A model generated the notes under the pieces. The model ran no database searches. It saw only the letters and a program-made list of their open reading frames with translations, and was not told the DNA's origin. DNA of 45,615 nt from an uncultured Prevotellaceae bacterium (GTDB lineage: Bacteria; Bacteroidota; Bacteroidia; Bacteroidales; Bacteroidaceae), in NCBI GenBank assembly GCA_902768105.1, contig CACXJZ010000018.1, positions 1 through 45,615 on the forward strand, read 5' to 3'. The position numbers were made by a program, and so were the translations under genes. Positions 41,039-45,615 of the stretch are shown here, in pieces; position 1 is the first letter of the stretch, and each line of letters starts with the position of its first letter.

Positions 41039-41485
41039 ATGATGATCCGAAAATTAGTATTGACATTCACAGTCCTTCTGCTGGGCCTCCCGATGGTTGC
41101 GCAGAATACGGAAACGGCTCCTGCTGCCGAGGAATTCGACTGGGAGCCCGTGATGGAAGCCATTATCTGGCACGAGAGCAAGGGAAATCCGCGAGCTGTC
41201 TGCGGCCCCTACGTGGGAGTGATGCAGATTGCCCCCGTGATGGTTCACGAGTGTAACAACATCCTGAAGCAGCGCGGCAAGTCCGAACGCTTCACCCTGA
41301 ACGACCGCTATAGCGTGGAGAAGTCGAAAGCCATCTTCAAGCTGATTATGTCGAAGTATAATCCTGAGAACGACATTGACAAGGCTTGTCGCATCTGGGC
41401 AGGTGGCATCCGTTATAACGTGAAGAAGACCCAGCCCTTCGTCAACTGGGTTCACCGTTACATTGAGGAGCATAAGAAACAGTAA
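41039..41485 (+). CDS. Secreted lysozyme/transglycosylase-like protein
   Basis: A 148-residue protein with a signal peptide (1-21, cut near MVAQ) and a small SLT/lysozyme-like domain. Catalytic Glu46 is in IIWHESKGNPRAV, followed by GVMQIAP and a C-terminal region with RIWAGGIRYN, as in lytic transglycosylase family members where YNxG-like segments line the groove. It would cleave glycan strands of peptidoglycan. Two ATGs lie in tandem at 41039 and 41042. Its place in an O-acetylation operon suggests wall remodelling. The fold assignment rests on short motifs only. Confidence 0.75.
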   Translation: MMIRKLVLTFTVLLLGLPMVAQNTETAPAAEEFDWEPVMEAIIWHESKGNPRAVCGPYVGVMQIAPVMVHECNNILKQRGKSERFTLNDRYSVEKSKAIFKLIMSKYNPENDIDKACRIWAGGIRYNVKKTQPFVNWVHRYIEEHKKQ

Positions 41486-41494
41486 GAAAGAGAA

Positions 41495-42238
41495 ATGAAA
41501 AGTAATAAATTTGCTACCGTACTTATTGTTGGCTGTTGGCTGTTGGCTGTTGGCTATTGGCCATTGGCTGCCAACGCACAGCGCGTCACCTACCGTTTCA
41601 CACAGCATTATAACGAGCGCGTGGAACTCTTCGACCAGCTGGACGACATTGACAGCACCAAGATAGTCATGCTGGGCAACAGCCTGACGGAGAATGCCGT
41701 TGCCTTCGGCGACTGGAGCACGCTGCTGCGCATCAAGAACGTGGTCAACCGTGGAATATCAGGCGACGACGCGCTGGGCATCACCAGCCGACTGGTACAA
41801 ATACTGCCCAAGAATCCCAAGGCCATTTTCCTCATGTGCGGCACCAACGACCTCAGCCACCATCTGACGGCCGAACAGGTATTCTATAAGGTCAAAGGAG
41901 TCATCGACAGCATCCGCTCGGGCGCTCCCAAAACGGAGCTGTACGTGCAGAGCCTGCTGCCCATCAACGAGGGCTTCGGACGCTGGAAGAACCTGAAGGG
42001 ACGTACCGACGACATTCCCGTTATCAACGACATGCTACGTCACTATTGCAACGAACAGAACATCACCTTCGTCAACCTCTTCCCCTTCTTCACCGCCCGT
42101 GGCGGCAAGGCGCAGAACGTGCTCATACGCTACCTCAGCGTCGATGGTCTGCACCTCTCACGTCCGGGTTACATCATCTGGGCGCAGCACTTGCAGCCCT
42201 ACATCGACGAAGTGAACTGGGGAGACTACATGAAATAG
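41495..42238 (+). CDS. Secreted SGNH/GDSL hydrolase with a heptamer-encoded signal peptide
   Basis: A 247-residue secreted SGNH hydrolase of the platelet-activating-factor acetylhydrolase/sialate O-acetylesterase-like type. Block I is VMLGNSLTE (Ser63), block III is MCGTNDLSHH, and the final Asp/His is in VDGLHLSRPGY. Likely an O-deacetylase for glycan or peptidoglycan. The signal peptide (1-28, ending ANAQ) has the internal 7-residue repeat VGCWLLA-VGYWPLA, encoded by six TTGGCTG-type heptamers at 41529-41570. Without the array there would be no usable hydrophobic core. It is last in the SGNH-MBOAT operon, 9 bp after the transglycosylase-like gene. Confidence 0.87.
   Translation: MKSNKFATVLIVGCWLLAVGYWPLAANAQRVTYRFTQHYNERVELFDQLDDIDSTKIVMLGNSLTENAVAFGDWSTLLRIKNVVNRGISGDDALGITSRLVQILPKNPKAIFLMCGTNDLSHHLTAEQVFYKVKGVIDSIRSGAPKTELYVQSLLPINEGFGRWKNLKGRTDDIPVINDMLRHYCNEQNITFVNLFPFFTARGGKAQNVLIRYLSVDGLHLSRPGYIIWAQHLQPYIDEVNWGDYMK
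41529..41570 (+). repeat. Heptanucleotide array encoding a signal peptide (TTGGCTG)
   Basis: Six in-phase units: TTGGCTG three times, TTGGCTA, TTGGCCA, TTGGCTG. They encode the hydrophobic core of the SGNH hydrolase signal peptide. Confidence 0.95.
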
Positions 42239-42249
42239 ACCCCTTCTAA

Positions 42250-42300
42250 CTCCCCCTGTTTAGGGGGAGAACCTAAGAAGTCCTCCCTAAACAGGGAGGA
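42250..42300. terminator. Pair of G/C-rich hairpins between convergent genes
   Basis: CTCCCCCT (42250-42257) pairs with AGGGGGAG (42262-42269) across GTTT. TCCTCCCT (42281-42288) pairs with AGGGAGGA (42293-42300) across AAAC. The two hairpins are roughly reverse complements of each other. They lie between two convergent stop codons and could end transcription from both sides, but there is no T-run. Similar C/G-run hairpins are dispersed in Bacteroidota genomes, so this may also be a repeat family. Confidence 0.6.
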
Positions 42301-42301
42301 T

Positions 42302-43879
42302 TTAGGATGGTCGAATTACAAACTTATATATCATTCGGCCCCTGCAGCCAACCACTGCTGTGTTGCCGACGACCACAGGCGACGACTCGAAGTTGGTGCC
42401 GATGGTCTTTTTGCAAACCACCTCACCCGTCTTTCCCCTGACGATGCGCAGGATGCCCGACGCATCGCCCGCAAAGACGAACATCTCGTTCTTCTCATTA
42501 TGGAAAGCCACAGGCGACGACCAGGCAAACTGTCCGTAAGGTACGGTATAGACCACGTGACCGTCGCTCGTGTCAATGGCCGTCAGCTCACCCACAGTCT
42601 TCGAAGCACCGTTCCTGTTGATGTGCGTAAACAGCAGCCCCTCACAGTCGCCTGATCCCAGAAGCGGTGTGCAGTACATGCCACCGTCCAAGGTCTTCTC
42701 CGACAGGTTCAGTCGCTGGCAGGCAATTTTCTGCTCCCATACCCGCTGACCGTTCAGCGCGTTCAGCTTCACCATGTGACAGAATCCGCTGCCTCCCTGC
42801 TTATCCACCTCACAGGCCGTATATATATAAGGTGTGCCGTTTTCCTCACGACAGACGATGGTGCCGTCCGTATCGTCGTGGTTGTCGTAGTACCACACGG
42901 GGCGCATCGTGTTCAGGTTCACGCAGATAATGTCACCGTGATTGTCGCCGAAGAAGCCGTAGTTGCGATACACACACAGGCTCGACTCAATACCCGGAGC
43001 AGCACCCTTCACCCTGTAGCGCATCACGCTGACACGCTTCAGCTGTCCCTGACTGCGCTCATATTTGTAGAAGCTGCAGTTCTCGCCTGGCCAGAACAGG
43101 TAGCCGCCAGCCACGATGGGCGACGAGTCGAACGCGTTCCAGCTGCGCCACGCCTTTGCGTCAGGGCCGAAGAAGAACGTGCGTTCATGTTTCAGCAGAT
43201 CGAACACCTGACAGCCGAAGGGGCCCGGCTTGCGAGGCACGCCCTGTCCCACATAGAGGTTGTAATACTCGGGGTCGAGCGATACCGTACCCTTCACCAC
43301 GTTGCCCAGGTCGAGCGGCTGACGCGAGGCACGTCCTGTCTGGTAGTTGATGAAGTAGGCCTTGCCACACAGCGAACCCACGATGATCTCCTCACGTCCG
43401 AAGTCAGCCGTCAGACCGGGCGAGCGTTTCAGGTCCTTCAGCTGTTCGTCGGTCCAGTTCACGTAAAGCGGCTGACCGGTCCATCCGGAGCCCCCACCCC
43501 ACGTGCCGAACTTCGTATGCGTGGTGTCGTAGTCCGTCGAGAACTCCCACGCTATCTCAATCTCCTTGGGCGTGCCCTTCACCTTTCCCCCGTAGCTGGC
43601 ATTGCGCAGCAGGTTCTTGCGGAAGGCAAATACCCCGTTAGCCCGTTCGTAGCGGTCGTCAAAGTCCTTCAGCGGGTGAGCCAGCGAGTCCTCGTTCTCC
43701 ACTATATACTTCACCGCCTCTGCCGAAGCATAGCTTGTGTCAGGCAGCATCAGCTCCTCCATCGTCAGCTCTGTAGCCACAGAGTCCGCCGGCTGTTCAC
43801 CGTTGTTCGTCGTCCGTCCTGCGCACCCCGTCAACAGCAGGGCTGCAGCCATCAGCAATAGCTTATTCTTTCTTCTCAT
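42302..43879 (-). CDS. PQQ-like beta-propeller lipoprotein
   Basis: A 525-residue lipoprotein (MRRKNKLLLMAAALLLTGC, lipobox LLTGC) with a beta-propeller of PQQ-like repeats (EIIVGSLCGKAYFINYQTGRA, GDIICVNLNTMRPVWYYDNHD, GELTAIDTSDGHVVYTVPYG, ASGILRIVRGKTGEVVCKK). Such propellers scaffold other envelope proteins or bind ligands. No PQQ-dehydrogenase residues are evident. The ATG at 43879 is preferred over an in-frame one 78 bases upstream because it directly opens the lipoprotein signal and lies downstream of the -7 element. Function unknown. Confidence 0.8.
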   Translation of the reverse strand: MRRKNKLLLMAAALLLTGCAGRTTNNGEQPADSVATELTMEELMLPDTSYASAEAVKYIVENEDSLAHPLKDFDDRYERANGVFAFRKNLLRNASYGGKVKGTPKEIEIAWEFSTDYDTTHTKFGTWGGGSGWTGQPLYVNWTDEQLKDLKRSPGLTADFGREEIIVGSLCGKAYFINYQTGRASRQPLDLGNVVKGTVSLDPEYYNLYVGQGVPRKPGPFGCQVFDLLKHERTFFFGPDAKAWRSWNAFDSSPIVAGGYLFWPGENCSFYKYERSQGQLKRVSVMRYRVKGAAPGIESSLCVYRNYGFFGDNHGDIICVNLNTMRPVWYYDNHDDTDGTIVCREENGTPYIYTACEVDKQGGSGFCHMVKLNALNGQRVWEQKIACQRLNLSEKTLDGGMYCTPLLGSGDCEGLLFTHINRNGASKTVGELTAIDTSDGHVVYTVPYGQFAWSSPVAFHNEKNEMFVFAGDASGILRIVRGKTGEVVCKKTIGTNFESSPVVVGNTAVVGCRGRMIYKFVIRPS

Positions 43880-43904
43880 TAGGTTAGCATTTTGAGTTTC
43901 GCCG

Positions 43905-43913
43905 GCAAAGATA
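43905..43913 (-). promoter_or_regulatory. -7 promoter element of the beta-propeller gene
   Basis: TATCTTTGC on the minus strand, 25 bases before the ATG at 43879. The -33 element is not clear. Confidence 0.5.
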
Positions 43914-43956
43914 ATACTTTTTTCGCAAACTACTGCTAAAACAGGAAGAAAAATCA

Positions 43957-44014
43957 CTTCATCCCCTCCCAGTAACGTTCGTGTTACAACGGATGTTCAT
44001 GGGAGGGGATGAAG
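43957..44014. repeat. 15-bp perfect inverted repeat with nested hairpin
   Basis: CTTCATCCCCTCCCA (43957-43971) and its exact reverse complement (44000-44014) enclose 28 bases. The enclosed part contains a second small hairpin, GTAAC (43972-43976) with GTTAC (43983-43987). It lies between divergent promoters, so it is unlikely to be a terminator. It could be a palindromic repeat element or a regulatory site. Confidence 0.85.
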
Positions 44015-44061
44015 GGATGCCTGTACCATTTTTCTCGGTGTGCACTTTTCCCCCCTTTTCT

Positions 44062-44093
44062 TTTGTCGTTTCATATATTATCCCTATCTTTGC
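44062..44093 (+). promoter_or_regulatory. Promoter of the membrane protein gene at 44117
   Basis: TTTG at 44062-44065, 19 bp, TATCTTTGC at 44085-44093, a perfect consensus. The leader is about 20 nt. Confidence 0.8.
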
Positions 44094-44116
44094 AGCATAG
44101 AAGATAACAACGGATT

Positions 44117-44974
44117 ATGGACAAGGACAATTATGGAACTTACCATTGGGTAATTGTGGCCCTGTTTGGTTTGTCGCTACTCTGCGGCATAGGCTACGGC
44201 ATCATCAACATTATACTGACGGGAAGAGTAAGCAATACACTGATGTGGTTTCTGCCATTGTCGGGCGTAATAGCTTTGTTAGCGTGGGTTTATGCCCGAA
44301 GAGGGAGCTCCTTATCAGAGATATTCGACACACCAGACGAAAAAGGCAGCATTGCTGATCGTGTGCTCAGGTGGGCTCCGTTGGTGCCCTTCGGTTATAT
44401 CTTAATCATGTATCTCGTTCTCCCCACGAAAGTGAAGAGGATGATGTGGACTGATGATGTCATCGAGAGTCGCTACAAAACAGTTTACCTGATGGGGTTT
44501 GATATGACGACTCCCAATGGTTCCACAACGCGTCACTATCTTCAGGCAGGCGAACATTATCTTGCCAACGAGACTCCATTCACCATGGTAAGCTACGAGG
44601 TGCTTTACGGCAAGGACGACGGTCGTGAACTTGAGTGCAAACGTTTCGAACCTTACAGCATAGATATTGGTGAAGACGCCTCAAGAGAGGCTCCGAAATA
44701 CAATGTTTCTGATTACGTCGATAATGGTCGTGGCAAGGCTAAGATAGAAACCTGCGTGGAGAGCTATCTATGGTTTGAGCGTGGCAAAAAGCACATAACG
44801 CTGCTTGGACTCTTTCCCAGTTCCTCGTTGATTATAGCCCGCAGCTCTTATACGCCCGATGTGGTTGTAGAAAGCATAGCAAACGAGATCGTGGTGACCA
44901 ACAGTTTTGATGAAACGGTGCAGAAAAATAGGGAAGTGATTGATACATACTGCAAGGCGTTAGGAATGCATTAA
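44117..44974 (+). CDS. Membrane protein of unknown function
   Basis: A 285-residue protein I do not recognise. Three transmembrane helices are visible (about 11-34, 41-61 and 87-107). The remaining 175 residues form a soluble domain (VYLMGFDMTTPNGSTTRHYL, HYLANETPFTMVSYEVLYGKDDGREL, SLIIARSSYTPDVVVESIANEIVV) with no motif that I can assign. It has a consensus promoter and stands alone. Its stop overlaps the stop of the convergent small gene by two bases. Codon use is ordinary and the reading frame is clearly coding. Confidence 0.75.
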   Translation: MDKDNYGTYHWVIVALFGLSLLCGIGYGIINIILTGRVSNTLMWFLPLSGVIALLAWVYARRGSSLSEIFDTPDEKGSIADRVLRWAPLVPFGYILIMYLVLPTKVKRMMWTDDVIESRYKTVYLMGFDMTTPNGSTTRHYLQAGEHYLANETPFTMVSYEVLYGKDDGRELECKRFEPYSIDIGEDASREAPKYNVSDYVDNGRGKAKIETCVESYLWFERGKKHITLLGLFPSSSLIIARSSYTPDVVVESIANEIVVTNSFDETVQKNREVIDTYCKALGMH

Positions 44975-45249
44975 GTATATTTATCCGCCATTTTCTTGCA
45001 ATACTCCTCGCAGCTCTCACTACAATAGCGTGGGTCATAGAATTGAAACCAATAAGCAGGATTGGCGCGCTCTGATCTTTCTTCCTGCAATGTTTTTTTA
45101 TGTGGCTGTTTTTTCCTTTCTGTTGCAACGCTCTTGCTTGACTCAACAATTACAGCATTACCGTCCTCATCTTCGTAAACTCCACTCATACCCAAAGGGG
45201 TGAGTTCATCTTTAATTTGCTCGAATTCTTCTTCGTCTATTGTATACAT
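44971..45249 (-). CDS. Small protein with a Cys-rich C-terminus
   Basis: A 92-residue cytoplasmic protein starting MYTIDEEEFEQIKDEL. The first part is acidic and the middle is basic (SVATERKKQPHKKTLQEERSER). The end, YCSESCEEYCKKMADKY, has three cysteines in a C-x3-C-x3-C spacing and may bind metal. I do not recognise a family. The ATG at 45249 is chosen over an in-frame codon at 45309 because the -7 element at 45278-45286 lies between them. No partner gene is obvious. Confidence 0.65.
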   Translation of the reverse strand: MYTIDEEEFEQIKDELTPLGMSGVYEDEDGNAVIVESSKSVATERKKQPHKKTLQEERSERANPAYWFQFYDPRYCSESCEEYCKKMADKYT

Positions 45250-45277
45250 TTGTTTTATAGATATAGATGTTTTGACT

Positions 45278-45286
45278 GCAAAGATA
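45278..45286 (-). promoter_or_regulatory. -7 promoter element of the small Cys-rich protein gene
   Basis: TATCTTTGC on the minus strand, 28 bases before the ATG at 45249, with a degenerate TTGG 19 bp upstream. Confidence 0.5.
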
Positions 45287-45373
45287 CGAATAAGTGAGCA
45301 CAAAACCAATTTGTTTTGAGTTTTCTTTGTTTTTCACTCAACTATTCGTGTCTTTGGCCTTCGAACTTTAAGA

Positions 45374-45457
45374 GAGAGGAAGAAGGAAGATATGACATCA
45401 TACATCATACATCTGCCATCTTCCCTCCTTCAACCCTCCTCCTTCCGCCCTCCACCA
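45374..45457. repeat. Degenerate heptanucleotide array in an intergenic region
   Basis: Twelve consecutive 7-mers can be laid out in one phase, from GAGAGGA, AGAAGGA, AGATATG through ACATCAT twice and ACATCTG to pyrimidine-rich units such as CCCTCCT, TCCTCCT, TCCGCCC and TCCACCA. Only parts are exact, so this is the weakest of the arrays. The 233-bp gap from 45250 to 45482 holds this array, one promoter and one hairpin, and no gene that I can see. Confidence 0.55.
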
Positions 45458-45481
45458 GAGCGGAGCCTTTCGGCTCCACTC
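45458..45481 (-). terminator. Hairpin after the right-edge gene
   Basis: On the minus strand GGAGCC-GAAA-GGCTCC (45462-45477) with an outer GAG/CTC pair forms a GNRA-loop hairpin one or two bases after the stop codon. No T-run follows, so it may be an mRNA-stabilising or weak termination structure. Confidence 0.5.
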
Positions 45482-45482
45482 C

Positions 45483-45615
45483 TTAAGGCTCAGGCTCCTC
45501 GTCAGGTGCAGGATTCGTGATACCCGTCTTCTTGTACTGCGGGCCGTACTTCTTCTGCGGGTTCTTGTAGCCCACGATCTCGACGACGTCACCCCAGTAC
45601 ATCGAGCACTTCTCC
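45483..45615 (-). CDS. Partial CDS, C-terminal end only
   Basis: The last 43 residues of a gene that continues beyond the window. The visible end is EKCSMYWGDVVEIVGYKNPQ then KKYGPQYKKTGITNPAPDEE, finishing PEP before TAA at 45483-45485. It is basic, then acidic and Pro-rich at the very end. I cannot assign a family from this fragment. The reading frame is open to the edge and the stop is followed by a hairpin, which supports a real gene end. Confidence 0.6.
   Translation of the reverse strand, partial: EKCSMYWGDVVEIVGYKNPQKKYGPQYKKTGITNPAPDEEPEP

Noticed and set aside
1-45615. Insertion sequences, prophage, integrase/attachment sites, rRNA and riboswitches
   Set aside because: I looked for transposase or integrase motifs, terminal repeats and conserved riboswitch cores and saw none. 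Apart from the repeats reported, the window looks like stable chromosome.

Overview
The window looks like chromosomal DNA from a Bacteroidota member close to Prevotella (Prevotellaceae). Four things support this. Promoters follow the Bacteroidota pattern TTTG-N19-20-TAnnTTTG and most genes lack a strong Shine-Dalgarno. Arginine biosynthesis uses the Bacteroides-type N-succinylornithine carbamoyltransferase. Several families are typical of the phylum (NigD-like lipoprotein, DUF4421, DUF4369/thioredoxin lipoprotein, short 'MKKxYxKP' peptides). Secreted proteins carry Prevotella-style C-termini. I see no phage, insertion sequence, CRISPR array or rRNA. One tRNA (Pro, CGG) is present, and rpmH is present although very short.

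Layout. 1-4696 (+): a solo DUF4143-type ATPase, then pfkA, succinylornithine carbamoyltransferase and threonine aldolase. 4668-9285 (-): an envelope operon in transcription order PASTA protein, rluD, ddl, acyltransferase, NigD-like lipoprotein. 9435-9590 (-): rpmH, divergent from efp. 9768-13181 (+): efp, glycosyltransferase, radC, a DUF59 Fe-S protein and an lpxH-like hydrolase. 13289-14805 (+): three TM2 proteins and a DUF2752 protein. 14910-18793 (-): folP, cdaA, pta, ackA. 19026-20619 (+): murF and tRNA-Pro. 20651-31782 (-): an RND efflux system followed by a large secreted protein, a 45-residue peptide, a DUF4421 protein and a HAD phosphatase. 31978-37259 (+): two lipoproteins and a calcium-type P-ATPase. 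37260-38117 (-): a secreted esterase. 38205-42238 (+): SGNH protein, MBOAT acyltransferase, transglycosylase-like protein and second SGNH hydrolase, which together look like a cell-wall or glycan O-acetylation module. 42302-45615: a beta-propeller lipoprotein, an unrecognised membrane protein, a small Cys-rich protein and the end of one unknown gene. No intergenic gap exceeds 300 bases.

The most unusual signal is not a gene. At about eleven places the DNA contains short tandem arrays with an exact 7-bp period. Their sequences differ (GTGAAGA/TCTTCAC, TTTTCAC, GGTACGA, AGGTTAG/AGATTAA, CCTTCCA, AGCATGA, TTGGCTG). Some lie directly upstream of promoters, one starts at the base after a stop codon, and five lie inside coding sequence (murF, a HAD phosphatase, a P-type ATPase, and the signal peptides of a NigD-like lipoprotein and an SGNH hydrolase). 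Because 7 is not a multiple of 3, gain or loss of one unit would shift the reading frame, so some of these could be phase-variable switches. Other points are a Pro-to-Ser change at the substrate-selecting position of the carbamoyltransferase, an Asp-to-Asn change in the ATP site of PfkA, a thioredoxin fold without its cysteines, tandem hairpins copied from the ackA 3' end, and a 15-bp palindrome between divergent promoters.
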